Source: Prosapia bicincta
Lineage: Eukaryota > Arthropoda > Insecta > Hemiptera > Cercopidae
Length of the DNA stretch: 64,000 nucleotides
NCBI GenBank assembly: GCA_036971475.1
Contig: JBAIZL010000008.1
Coordinates: 29,831,719 to 29,895,718, forward strand
Direction of reading: 5' to 3'
Part shown: piece after piece, positions 13,341 to 25,002 of the stretch
How the letters are laid out: every line of letters starts with the position of its first letter
How positions within the stretch are numbered: the stretch's first letter is position 1
Notes under the pieces: model-generated
The model's input: the letters and a program-made list of their open reading frames with translations, nothing else
What the model was told of the DNA's origin: nothing
The model's database searches: none
Translations under genes and position numbers: made by a program

Positions 13341-14174
13341 CCAGTTGTTAAAATTTGAGTACAGACTAGATTAAATATACTAATTTTAGAAAATTGGACT
13401 AGTAATACTACTGTTTAAATTTGTTTGGTAGAGTTTTTGTTGACCATGCTGAAGATATATTGTTTAAAATAATTGACAGTAAGTAAAAGTTATCAAATGT
13501 TTAATGTTTTTTTTTACACTCACCTAAATGTATATAATGAGTAGTCTGAGTCTTTATTCTTTGTTTATTCCCAAAGGGTTTATGTCTTGGACAAGACTGT
13601 ACTATTTACCCCATTCTATACTAACACATAATATTTATGAGTGTTGACAGTTGGTTTATCATCAGTCTGGCAGCTCTGTTTTGTTATTTCTTCTACCAAT
13701 CACCATCGTTACATTTCTAGTTTAACTCCTTTTGTGAATCATAACAAGCAATATATTCGTATAAGTTGTGAAGAGCTATTCAGAGTACTAAAATAAAAAG
13801 CAATAATGTGAGTGATTTTGCAAAGCATGTCCCGACAGTGGAAAGAATGGAAAATTTAAATATTCCTGAAAATGTTTTTTTTCATTGTAGTTTATTACTA
13901 AAAAGTGTAAAGCTGATTCTGCCACTAGACTTCCATTAGATTACAAGTAAAACTTATTGTAAAAAGTAATGTGAAAGTGATAATTAAGTTTCACCGAACG
14001 TAATGGACAACAAAATTCAAGAGTAAAACCTATTATCTAGAATACTAAATATAAATAAAAATTCAATTGTAAAATCGTGTTTGTTTTCTCAAGTTTAAAG
14101 ACTGTTAATTAAGTAAATTTTATTATTGAGTATAAAAGCTGAGCACTTGCATTTTGTTAATAACAATATAAATA

Positions 14175-15650
14175 ATTGTGAAAATATACAAACTAATTAA
14201 TATACTACTATTGGTATCACTTGGCCACTACTTACTTTAAAAAAACACTACTTATTGATATTTTTTTCAGAAGACACGTTTCACACTAGATCAGTGCACT
14301 TTTCAATGATGTGATTTACGGACAAGACGGTTGCTCTGGTGTATTGTGTTGGTGTGAGTCTGTGGAGTATTGCGACTCTGTGCTGTGTTATTGTTCATAG
14401 AGTAGTTGTTAATTATGTATTCAAATATAATAATATATTGTGGGTGTGTATTGTCCTTTAGAATGTGTTGTGGATGGGTTTCGTGGTGTTTGTATATCTC
14501 AAAGTTTTCTGTTGTGTTTAGTTTGTTGTTTTTTTTTTTATTTAGTGAAACACATTAAGGTAAGTGTCTATATTGGTGCATGTAGTGTGTTCTGTATGTA
14601 AATGAGAGTTTTGGTTGTGTGCTATTTATGTCTTTTATGTGTTCCTTGTATCATGTGGTGATGTTTCTCCCTATTTGATCTATGTAGGGCTGAGTCAATG
14701 ATCTTGTATACTCCTGCCCTGTCATGTTGGAACTGGAAAGTTTTTGTACTGTGTAGAAGTTTCTTAAATGTGTTGGATGCTTACAAGGTCACTTGGTATT
14801 TGCAATTACAGAATAAGAAGCAAGTTTTTGTGAGGTGTTAGATATGGTAATGTTATGTATTTTTGTATTTGTGTGTGTAGGTTTTTCTGTCATGTTATGT
14901 GTGAGTTTTTTTTTTAGTACAATATTTGTTTGGATCCATTTCTATAGGCTATGTTTTATTGTGCTGAAATATTGTCCTCATTTTTCATGGATATGTTGAT
15001 TATTCTTTCTATCATTGAGGGGAAGGGGGCATTTTTGTGTTGCATGGGGGTAATTGGAAGTAATGTGTATAGCTGTGTAAGTGGTAGTGGGCTTTCTATA
15101 TACTTAAAATGTTGTTGTTTTGTATAGTTATTGTGAGCTATAGGAAGCTGATAATAATCGTATAATGAGAGATCCCATTGGCAGGCCTTTGTTTTGATTG
15201 CAGTATTTGTTTTTTGTATGTTAAGTAATTCTGAGATTTGATCACTTCTATTAGTATTATTATTTTTTTTTTGTCTGGTGTGTTGTTTTCTATTAACATT
15301 TGTTTAAGTATGTTTATAGTTTCTTTGATGGGTACGTCGGTGTATAGGTTGGTTTTGTCAAATGAGGCTGGTGTGGAGTTATGCTTTGGTTTTTTATTTT
15401 TTGTGTAAGATCATTTTGTCTTTTTAAGCTGGTGTGATTATTGAATGTGATGTTATTTCTTATTATTTTGTTAAGGTGTTTGCGATTTTGTGGGAAGGTG
15501 CTGGTGTATTATTTATTTATGGCCATATTGGTATGTCTTTCTTTGTGTAGATAAGGCGCTAAATGTTGGTACTTAGTTTTGTTAAAATTACATATTATGT
15601 GCTGTTGAAGGTATTCAATGTGGTTGGTGTCTATAGCTCTTTCGAGGCCT
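14175..15650 (-). mobile_element. Penelope-like element copy in unit 1, heavily mutated
   Basis: Read on the minus strand, interrupted frames follow PLE order. The pre-RT region at 15,640-15,400 includes NKIIRNNITFNNHTSLK. The RT thumb region at 15,190-14,940 includes SLYDYYQLPIAHNNYTKQQ and LPITPMQHK. GIY-YIG remnants follow at 14,760-14,560. The C-terminal tail at 14,525-14,290 includes EYTNTT-like residues and LTPTQYTRATVLS. Many stops and frameshifts. The RT palm with the YVDD box is missing between the first two pieces. Confidence 0.6.
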
Positions 15651-15664
15651 AGTAATATGTTGTA

Positions 15665-16020
15665 GTAATATGTAACACGCAAAAATTACAAACATATTAC
15701 TAAAACTCAAAACAGCCATAAAAATCACAGACAACAAAGACCTTGAATACCCTAGACAGCACATAATACATAATTTAAACAGTACTAAGCACCAACACTC
15801 AACACCTTGCCTAGAGTACACAAAAAAGGTAAACCAATATGCCCACAAATAAATAACACATCACCCCTTCACACAAAATTACAAAACACCTTAACAAAAT
15901 AATAAGAACTAACATCACATTTAATAATCACACCAGCTTAAAAACAACATAGATTTTACACAAAAGACATGCACATATCACATAACTTCACACCAGCATC
16001 ATTTGAAGATAACCAACCTA
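15665..16020 (+). mobile_element. Penelope-like element fragment, opposite orientation (RT start)
   Basis: Plus-strand reading gives LPRVHKKGKPICPQINN-like residues (15,815-15,860), the PLE 'lPKvHK...RPi.n' motif. It then gives NKIIRTNITFNNHTSLK (15,895-15,950), the same peptide seen on the minus strand in the neighbouring copy. The two PLE fragments are therefore head to head at about 15,655. Confidence 0.6.
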
Positions 16021-16320
16021 TACACCAACATACCCATACATATAGTGTTTTATGTAAATGTTCTCCCTGTTTATCCTATGTAAAAGCTGGAACAGTTGTT
16101 GTATGTAATTTTGTAGGCCTGCCCTGTCGTGCTTATCCTGGTGTGTTATAGAGCAGTGAAGGTGTTTTTAAATTGTGTTGGTATTTTTGCCAAGTTAATA
16201 CAAAGGAGGAAACTTATGCAAAAACCTCATGATGAAGACACAAGAACTGCAAGTTTTATTTATTATGAATATAATCAATGAAATCAAGATGATTACTACG
16301 ATCAGCTTCTACCATACATA
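16021..16320 (-). mobile_element. Penelope-like element GIY-YIG fragment after a deletion junction
   Basis: Minus strand corresponds to the segment at 47,345-47,640 in unit 3 (tcctatgtaaaagctggaac, then aatcaatgaaatcaagatga). In unit 3 the plus-strand PLE that precedes the junction and this fragment are separated by about 6 kb that includes exon 1. Here they are directly joined. Confidence 0.6.
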
Positions 16321-16326
16321 CATGCA

Positions 16327-16329
<3 letters not shown>

Positions 16330-16391
<62 letters not shown>
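16330..16391. repeat. (TA)n microsatellite
   Basis: About 62 bp of TA preceding a PLE terminus. Confidence 0.95.
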
Positions 16392-16395
<4 letters not shown>

Positions 16396-16530
16396 TATGG
16401 TGATATGTTTTCTTGTAATATAGTTAATAACTTAAAAATATTTCAAAAACAAGAATACTTTTAATGAATATATGTATTCAAAGCTTTTCGCCGGTAAAAT
16501 AGTACCAGCATCTTCAGGAAAATAATTATT
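16392..16530 (-). mobile_element. Penelope-like element terminus with hammerhead-like motif
   Basis: Minus strand reads CTGAAGA, stem GCTGGTA / TACCGGC, GAAA and AGCTTTGAA at 16,475-16,523. Compared with the copy at 7661-7707 (GTTGGTA/TACCAAC), the second stem pair changes from T:A to C:G and the third to T:G, so pairing is conserved despite sequence change. The rest matches 3216-3300. Confidence 0.5.
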
Positions 16531-16550
16531 TAATTTATTAATTCTTTATA

Positions 16551-17490
16551 TACAATGAAACCTCTGGTAAACATACGTATATGGTTCTCGATATTTTGTC
16601 CGCCCCTGAGAGGTGCTCATTTAGTGGAAGTGTTTTGAGAAGCAGTGAAGAAGAAATACAGTATTTATTCACTACACACTTATTTCTAATCCAATACATA
16701 ATAGGCTACAGTATTTAACCAATACTAATGTAATAAGATATTTATTACTAATACTAATGTACAGTATTTAATTAATAATGTAAGCTACCTTTTTATAAAT
16801 ACAGTATACAGTACAATAGATACTGTACTGTACTGTTATTAAATATAAATTCTAAAGCAAATTTAAGAAATACTGAAACAATACGGTACCTAACACAGTA
16901 CTCTACATTAATTTAATTTTTTTATTGTTTGTTCTGCATTCGTTTTACCTATCTTAAAGCACTCTGCAATTTTCCTAACACCACATTTTTCACTGTCAGA
17001 AGAATGAATTACGGCTTTTCATGCAGGCTCATACATTTGCGAGAAGCCATTACTGAAATTTCAAAAATACAGTACTATAATTTTATGTTGTGAAACTATC
17101 ACCAGTGCTGTAAAAAGGTACAGTACAGTATAAAGTACAGAACTGTAAACCAGAACTACAGTAAATCACGCATATACACTAACAACAAGTTCTCGTACAC
17201 AAATGGAGAACAGTCCACAGTCCATGCGTAAGATCGTTACGGTATTGGGGGATGGGATTGTTTTTGTGAAGGTATGCATTTCTCTAGACTCCTTTGTAAA
17301 CATACTCATACAAGAATTTCTCAGAATTGTGTTGTTACCATTGCCTTTGCACAGCTGTAACGGAAAAAACCAATGAATAAATGTGCTACCGAGTATGCCC
17401 AAGCAAGTGTAGAAATTGGATTTTGTCTTCTGATTGTATAAGTAGTTATTTCAGCTACACTTTTCAGTACATTTGTCCACATATCAGAGC
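16551..17490 (-). mobile_element. pogo/Tigger relic, unit 1 copy
   Basis: Starts with a diverged terminal sequence (tgaaacctctggtaaac). A minus-strand transposase start lies at about 17,050 (MASRKCMSL) but the frame is lost soon after by a small deletion. The right end is replaced at about 17,490 by a PLE 3' end. Compare the fuller copy at 48,060-49,176. Confidence 0.6.
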
Positions 17491-17590
17491 ACATTTCGGT
17501 CATTTGACCATTGTTGATTCAATTTTCTGGTTTGGATATTCGGTCTGTGATGTTAGTATTTGTTGACGTTACATGACTTTTCTCTTGAGT
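17491..17590 (-). mobile_element. PLE 3'-terminal fragment
   Basis: This is the reverse complement of 31,017-31,115 at the 3' end of the plus-strand PLE in unit 2 (shared words include gttgacgttacatgactt and tttctggtttggatattcgg). It is followed by a TA tract at 17,588-17,654. Confidence 0.65.
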
Positions 17591-17592
17591 TG

Positions 17593-17657
<65 letters not shown>

Positions 17658-17707
17658 TTTTGATAATATATTGTACTCATAATGCAAAGAGATTTCAAGT
17701 CACATAC

Positions 17708-18830
17708 CTTCATTTTATTCTTTTTAATGAACAACTTCATAGCCAATAAGTTGGTTTCAGTTCAAGATGTAGCAATATGGTATTTGACAAATATTCCAAA
17801 ACATGGTTTTCTGTACAACCTTTACACTAGTATATGAAGCACTGGTATTTTCTAGAGCTTTCAGACCATAAGCATAGTAATAATATGTGAAACTAGTAGG
17901 GAAATTTTAAATCAGTACATTCATTATTGCTCTCCAGATTAAAAGATTTTCCCTGATTATTAAATAACAAAAACTTTATCTTATCCATAATTATAGGAGT
18001 ATACTTAGCCACATGATGTTTTGTTCATAGAGTTTTGTATTTAAAGTTTGTATTATTAACAAATCTGGGGGATCTGAGGATTTCAGAGTCCCTAAACTAA
18101 ATTTTAGTTATTAAATATTTTAAAGGACAAGTTGATTTTGAAATAAAGTTGAAAGAGAGCTATTTCAATGTCTGGCCATATTTCTTAGTTCAACAAAATG
18201 CGAAATCCTTATTTTATGTTGCATAGTTAGGGCTTTTGCGTGTTTATTTGGCAATGTGATGACGTAATACAAGCACTAGCTTGGGTTAAGACTAGTTCTG
18301 AGTCTAGATTCAAGTTTATGTTTAGTGTTATAATATTATCTGCCTTTGTTTGGTTTTTTGAAGTAACTGGGTCTATAAACGCATGTACAATGAATCACAG
18401 TATAGATCTGGTTGCATACTTGCTTAAACTCCATTTGCTTAACACCTTGAAGCAACTATTGGGTAAAAACCTCTTAACCACATATAAGGCTTGTTTGCCA
18501 GGAATTTATCAATATTTAAGTCTCAGAATCTAAAGCATTATATTTCATAAGCCCGTGATCAGGATTGATAGAACTATTTGCACTTCGCACATTGAATAAA
18601 TACAGAAATTTAAAATGTAAATACTATTCTACGATATATTGTGCGACTTTCAGTCTTGCCACATATTAACAACTGGCAAAAGGATCAAAGTTATACTTAT
18701 AGAAAATCAGAAAGTCCTGTTTGCTTAAAATAATGGATATGTGTATTGCTTTATTTTGATTCTCATTATTTTCTATAAACTTTACAGACTTTCCTTGTTA
18801 ACTAATTGTTAACCTCTTAATTACAAATAA
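17708..18830 (-). pseudogene. Unrecognised decayed coding region, unit 1 copy
   Basis: On the minus strand, interrupted frames match those of the unit 2 and unit 3 copies (see 31,409-32,490). The lower-coordinate edge is a GT dinucleotide (gtatgtg at 17,707-17,701), at the same place as the gtaagtg donor in unit 3. A plus-strand frame at 18,240-18,533 is its antisense shadow. I do not recognise the family. Frameshifts and stops show it is not a working gene in this copy. Confidence 0.4.
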
Positions 18831-19577
18831 AACTTGTTTAGAACTTTAAAGGGGTTAATTAAAAAAATTATTTGTGATTAAGAATTCTATTTGCTCAAAT
18901 TACTTCATTTTTTTATTGTCTTTTGAAAACAAATGTACCAAAAATACAAGTGGCCACAACCAATATTAAAAATTTAACTAAAGAGAAGAAACAAAAGAAG
19001 AACTTTCCAGTCCTAATGTTATAAGAATTTTCCATAGCTCAGAGGATTCATTTGTTATTTTTGTATGTAATTTGGAAGTGATATTGAATAGATGGGAGTA
19101 GCATCAATATTGTGCGACTTTCAGTCTTGCCACATATTAACAACTGGCAAAAGGATCAAAGTTATACTTATAGAAAATCAGAAAGTCCTGTCTGCTTAAA
19201 ATAATGGATATGTGTATTGCTTTAATTTGATTGTCAATATTTTCTATAAACTTTACAGACTTTCCTTACTAACTAATTGTTAACCTCTTAATTACAAATA
19301 AAACTTGTTTAGAACTTTAAAGGGGTTAATTAAAAAAGCTATTTGTGATTAAGAATTCTATTTGCTCAAATTACTTCATTTTTTATTGTCTTTTGAAAAC
19401 AAATGTACCAAAAATACAAGGGGCCACAGTCATTGTTAAAAGTTATACTAAAGAGAAGAAACAAAAAAAAACTTTCCAGTCCTAATGTTATAAGAATTTT
19501 CCATAGCTCAGAGGAAGTGTTACAGACAGGATTTCATTTGTTATTTTTGTATGTAATTTGGAAGTGATATTGAATAG
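18636..19577. repeat. Unit-1-specific tandem duplication, period 471 bp
   Basis: The segment starting gtgcgactttcagtcttgcc at 18,641 restarts at 19,112 and runs to about 19,577 with a few differences (for example a 14-bp gtgttacagacagg present only in the second copy). Units 2 and 3 have one copy. Confidence 0.85.
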
Positions 19578-19904
19578 ATGGGAGTAGCATTAATATTGTT
19601 AAAACAATTCAGAAAACAGAATGTAGACACCAGTTTTCTATATTCAGAATAGTGATCATTTTCTTCTTCTTGGCACAAATAAAAAATGTATACCTTAGAA
19701 GAAGCAGATTGTCATTCACCTTAAAACATATTAAGTTAGAAATTCAAAATCGAAGGGTTGTTGGTAAATTAGTTCAACTGATTTGTTATCTCAGAAAACA
19801 AAAAAATCCTTACCAAAGATATGATGATAGGTAACCACCTTGAAGCCCTGAATTGCTAGCCTAGTAATTCACGAGGGCACATCTGGAAGCAACTTAAGGG
19901 TTAA

Positions 19905-20990
19905 AAGAACATAAGTGACATCTAGAATGAAATTATTGGCTCTGTAATGCACGTTAAGAATGAGGGAGTTCAGAAAAACATTCTGTTTATTCTTAGACAT
20001 GTTTTACCTGTTCAAATGGACATTATATTTTGGTATTGTGTTGATTATAATATTTGCAAGAGATTTTTTGGTTTCTACAAAGACTTTTAAGATAAAAGTG
20101 TAACTGAAATGGTAGTTGAAATTTTAGGTTTCTTAACGAAGTGGGTTGTATATAAAAAGGTGATATCTTGGGCTTATGACATCATATGGGTATCACAGTG
20201 CTGAAAATTAAGCATAAATCCAACATAAATATTTGTAACCATGAGATAAAACAAATAATATATAACCTAAGATATCTGAGAAATGAAGAAACAAAGAATG
20301 AATGTATAGATACTAACAAAGAGGACAACTATATTGTAACAACAGAATCATTTGTAGTACCAATCCTTAATTAATATCATATTTAATCATTGATACCACA
20401 GTGGTACAGATGGAAACATGGTTTTAATGATTTTGAATAATTGAGCTTTGAATTTATCTAATTTACAATTTACCTGATTGTCTAATTTATCCAATTTACA
20501 ATTTATCTAATTTATCTAATGCCGTGGCTTCAACTATTTTATTTTAATTTGTTTATGGTGTACAATAAAGGTTTTGTAACTAAATTGAAAGAATTCCTAA
20601 AAATGTACCCTTTTTGAAAGTGTGTAACTGAGAAATGAGCTTCTGAATGTGACCTGTGATAAATCTAAGGATCTTCCGCCACATATATTGCTAGAATTTT
20701 TGTTGTATTATGGTCTGGACAAAGTTCACAACTCTTTTGGTTCATTTAGTTTCCACATTTCCATTTATAAAATGGTCAATTGATAGACCTATGAGTCCAT
20801 TAAATGGAAAAAACACTTTCTTGAGGAATTCGATGACAAACAATACACTATGTAGCTTAGGTACACTTGTGGTAGAAAAATCTGTATTACATTAACTGTC
20901 AAATAATTAGAGTTTTGAGGATGGTGTAATTGATGCATTTGCAGAAAGAAAGGAACCTCGCATAGACTTGATTTATGAAAAAAATTAAGG
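19905..20990 (+). pseudogene. Decayed plus-strand reading frame, unit 1 copy
   Basis: Several short frames are conserved in all three units: FWYCVDYN and FFGFYKDF followed by VEILGFLTKWVVYKKVISW (20,030-20,170), MGITVLKIK (20,186), LLNVTSDKSKDLPPHILLEF (unit 3 wording), and AERKEPRIDLIYEKN ending in a stop at about 20,988. The 'VD....F.GFYKD..d.s......iL.fL..w' block resembles the start of DUF4371-type hAT transposases. That is only a resemblance. It ends about 340 bp before the exon-3 acceptor. Confidence 0.3.
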
Positions 20991-21329
20991 TAAGAATGTA
21001 GTTCTTAGGTTCTCCAGGTAGCTACTTGTAGGTAACTGCCTATAAGTATATCCAGCTTCGTTACTAATAGGGGTACACCTCCTGAAACATCAATACTTTG
21101 AATATATTATTATAATGTTTTAAAGTGTATGCTCTTACCACAAGTTCATGATAGAAACCAACAGTTTTTCAACAAACGTTGATGGAATGAATATTTCCAT
21201 ATACATACACAATAAATTAAAAAGAAGTACAGATTTTACTTTGTAAGAATTAAAGGTTTCAATTTCACTGTCAAAATTTATCCTAACATAGAGAAGCAGT
21301 ATTAATTGTTTGTCATTTTTTATTTTTAG

Positions 21330-21781
21330 AAGAAAATGAAGAAGATTATGATTTGGTGGCATTCATTGTTGCTGTAGCAACTACAGAAAATAAACGAAAA
21401 CAAGAAAAAGTAAAACGAAGAATTTGTGAGGAATTTTATGAGCAGCAAGGCTTTCCTGACAAGTCTAAATTCATGAACCAAGAAAATGATGACGAAGATG
21501 TTGATAATAATTATACTGATGATGATAGTGTTGATAATAACTATGTTGATGATGATGATATTTATAATAATGATGGGATTGATAATAATAATGCTATTCA
21601 TAATAATGCTATTCATAATAATGAAGATAATGCTAAAAATGATGGTAATTCTAATGATGATGTTCATGGTAATGATAAAAATGATGATGATAAAAATGTT
21701 GGTGATAAAAATGATAGTTTTGAGAATACTGTTGTTAATAATGATGAGGATGAACATAAATTCAAGCAAATACTTCCATAA
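21330..21781 (+). CDS. D/N-rich terminal exon, unit 1 paralogue of exon 3
   Basis: Follows a good acceptor (tttttatttttag ending at 21,329). With a phase-1 entry (G from a previous exon plus AA) it is open for 150 codons to TAA at 21,779. It begins EENEEDYDLVAFIVAVATTE, then a basic stretch NKRKQEKVKRR, then about 100 residues rich in D and N, ending DEDEHKFKQILP. The first 45 residues match units 2 and 3 closely; the tail has one repeat where unit 3 has four. Exons 1 and 2 are not found in unit 1. It may be a relic, or an alternative last exon of a copy to the left of the window. The AATAAA word 175 bp after the unit 3 stop falls in a segment deleted here. Confidence 0.55.
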
Positions 21782-21899
21782 CCGTCATTCACTAACACAT
21801 AGTTCAATTAATTATAGTTTTAAATAGGGGCTACAAGTACCTGTTAGTATAGTACCTGGAAATAAGGTAGATCTATGATCTTACAATTCTCTGTGATAC

Positions 21900-23645
21900 A
21901 ATATTGGTATGATTTAGAAATAATAAAGTAAAACATTTAATTTACCATTCATCGATTTGTAACAATTAATAGATGTAGCTAACAATGAAGATCATTGATA
22001 AATAACTATAGTCTTTATGTTATCTAAATTATAATTATAATTTTAAATATCTTATAATAATTACAATTATAATTATCTTATTATAGTTATTATTATCTAA
22101 ATAAAAAAATTGTGATAATTTGTGAAGACAGAGCTAATATTGCATTTACCATAAATCTATAGTTAATAGTAATAGATACTACAGTAGCGATTAGGATATT
22201 GTTTAGTAAGCTTTGCTTTTAAATAATAAAATAAAATAAAATTATGCTACATTTGAAATGACAAAGAAATTTCTTTTTATTAACATTAATTTATTTTTGA
22301 CACTAAATAGTTACTGCTGTGGTCACAAGGATAAAAATTTAATATTTTTTGCCTTCACTAAAATAAACAATTTTGATAATTTACAAATGACCTAAGACAA
22401 TATTGTACTTATGATTAATTTATTATTATCTCCTAATAGATAGTATTTTATATGGATAAGTATTTAACAGTCTTTTAATCTAGTAAAATTTTAAAAAAAT
22501 GGTGCTAATTTTGAAATGACAAATGAAGATGAATATTTAATAGTTTTTGCTTTTGTAAAATGATTAAAATAGAGAATATTTTGAAATGACAAAGTAAAAT
22601 ATTGCATTTACCATTTTTCTAATACAGTATAAACACTTGACAGATAATACTGTAGCCTAAATGTTTCATAGACCTTTGCTTTTCTAATACGGAAAAATTT
22701 TGTTAGGAAATTATTTCATTTACCAATACTCAAATTGTAAAATTTGACAAATGCTACTGTAGCCTTAAATATTAATGATTTATGGTCTTTTGATTTGTAA
22801 TAAATAAAATGGTATAACTTTGAAATAAGAATTAAATTATTTCATTTACCATAAATCTTTTTGTAACACATGACAGATAATACTGTAGCAGTGAGGATAA
22901 ATGATTTATTGTTGTTTGCTTTCCTAAAATAAGAAATATCTGTGTTAAATTTGAAATAACAAGGAAATTATTTCTTTTACCAATCAGCTATTTCTTACAC
23001 TTTACAGATACTACTGCAGCAATGAAGATAACTGTTTCAAAGGCATTAGCTGTGGTTAGATAAAATAAAATTGTACTAGTATTGAAATGAGAAAGAAATT
23101 ATTGCATTTACCAATCATTTAATTGAAACACTTGTCCAATGCAATTGTAGCAATGAGGATATATGTTTCAATGTCATTTGATATTCTAAATTTAAATAAA
23201 ATTATGCTAACGTTTAAATGACTAGGTAAATCATCTCATTTACCAATTATCTGTAAGTAAATCTTGACCAATACCATTATATCCACAAAGATAAATGATT
23301 AATAGCTTTTGCTACTGTTAAAAAAAGTTAATAATTTTTAAATGACAAGGAAATAATTTCTTTTGCCAATCATTTATTGGTAACAAATAACATACACTAT
23401 TTTAAACAATAGAATGATTGTTCCTTAGTTACTCTAAAAAAAACTGTGCTAATTTAGAAATTGCTAAAGAAATCATTTCATTTACAAATCATCTATTTGT
23501 ATACCACTTGACAGATACCACTGTACTCATAAGGATAGATTTTTCATAGTTCGTTTCTCAAATAAAATAAAACTGCTAATTTCAAAATAAGGAAATTATT
23601 TCATTCACATTATCTACAGTAGACTCTTGAAAACTCAATATTATG
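21900..23645. repeat. Degenerate tandem satellite, about 105-126-bp monomers, unit 1
   Basis: Roughly 13 monomers. Each carries attatttcatttacca, an 'acttgacagatactactgtagc' type block, 'atgaggataaatg', 'ttttgcttttctaaaataaa' and 'gctaatttgaaatgac', all variable. Same position and order as the arrays in units 2 and 3, so it predates the duplication of the units. Confidence 0.8.
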
Positions 23646-24293
23646 TGACTTGAAGGGTGTAGAATTTCAAAAATGTTGAATTTTTCGAGAATTCATGTTA
23701 AAAATGAAACAAAACAAAAACTTATTTGCTAAATTGTATAATACTTACAACTTAAATTATTTACAATGATATACAAAACCTACTGTTTTATGTTTCATGT
23801 TTTAATGCTGTTATAAAATGTGCTAAGTATTAAATGAAAGCTTACAAAATTTTTTCTTGTTTGTATTTAATGATTGTAGTAATCACAATCATTATTGACT
23901 GTCAATGAAAGAAAACAAACAAATAATAATATCAATTAACAAACATCAAGTAAGAGGCTATAATAAATAAGTAATGCACTGAAATAAAAACTTACTAGAT
24001 AAAAGTTGTGTACAAAGTTTCATTGAGCAGGAAAAAACAAGTAATTTTAAAGTGTTCCTCAGATTGGAATCTGCGGTTTCATAGTTTGACAAATGTTAGA
24101 TCTGTCTTTTTTTCTTTCTCCGTCCTAGATGCCTATATTCACTTACAGTTTTTAATTAGTATTACATATTCCACTCAAAAATTTGGTTTCTGGATATAAA
24201 GTACTCTATTATGCAATGAAAAAATTCTGTTTCTCTAAATACTCTGCTTCTTTATTCCAAGTCTTTATGAAAAGTGTTAAATATCTGTGCTAG
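23646..24293. other. Tail segment of unit 1, no gene
   Basis: AT-rich DNA matching 37,150-38,002 in unit 2. The inner part (aaaacctactgttttatg) is single here and duplicated in unit 2. Confidence 0.5.
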
Positions 24294-24609
24294 ATTGAAG
24301 TATTTCCTCTTTGAGCAGAACCCTTTAATGATGGTTTGTTTACAGTCCAACTAACATTTACTTGCTCCATCCAATGGCTCATAGTTGAAGCTAAAATGGT
24401 TACTTCACTTTAAAAAAGGTAAAAATATTTTTTTATTGTTAAAGTTGAATCAGACACACCACCGTAAGGCAGATAAAACCCTTATAAGGTGGTTTCAGAG
24501 ATAACTAGCAACTCCATAATTTACTGGAGAGTATAAATAGATTGTCCTAGTTAATTTGCACAGTATTGTAGATCTGTAATGTCATTCAATGTTTTCTGTC
24601 ACACACACA

Positions 24610-24640
<31 letters not shown>

Positions 24641-24952
24641 TTAGTAAATTATTTAAGACGAATGATTTTTAAAAATCCCTTAAATAGTAATCTGATATTA
24701 AAGATGTTTTTTCTAAATATTATTATTAATATCGTACTAATCTTATTTTGTAATCACATTTCTCAAAATTTATTGTAATTCATTCAGGGTATTTTTTATT
24801 TGTAAATGAATTCTATTTTAAAATATTCAGGATTACAATGTCTCAATTCTAAATTTGTAACAGGACTTTGATGAAATGATTTACAATTATATTTAAAAAA
24901 TTTTTGAACTTCGATGTTTTGACCACACCAACCATTTTGTTTTGCCATTAGA

Positions 24953-24956
<4 letters not shown>

Positions 24957-25000
<44 letters not shown>
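24957..25000. repeat. (TA)n microsatellite
   Basis: About 44 bp, the uninterrupted counterpart of the TA tract that carries a palindrome in unit 1. Confidence 0.95.

Positions 25001-25002
<2 letters not shown>

Larger units (their letters stand above)
12180..24293 (+). repeat. Tandem array unit 1 (about 12.1 kb)
   Basis: Starts with the leader catttcctctttgagcag, which recurs at 24,300 and 38,009. Shared landmarks in order: TA run 12,969; PLE fragments 14,175-16,320; pogo relic 16,551; decayed minus-strand frame 17,708; D/N-rich exon 21,330; satellite 21,900; tail to 24,293. Compared with unit 3 it lacks exon 1, exon 2, the hAT and the piggyBac. Compared with unit 2 it lacks the LINE, the long plus-strand PLE and about 290 bp after the exon-3 stop. 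Confidence 0.85.

Noticed and set aside
12862..13351. Frames of about 110-140 codons on both strands across the palindrome
   Set aside because: The palindrome makes both strands read alike, and the TA tract (YIYIYI) extends the frames. No domain is present.
18240..18533. 97-codon plus-strand frame in unit 1
   Set aside because: Antisense to the decayed minus-strand coding region, whose peptides are conserved in the other units while this frame is not.
21353..21827. Additional plus and minus frames overlapping the unit 1 exon 3
   Set aside because: Out-of-frame readings of the same simple codons; only one frame fits the acceptor phase.
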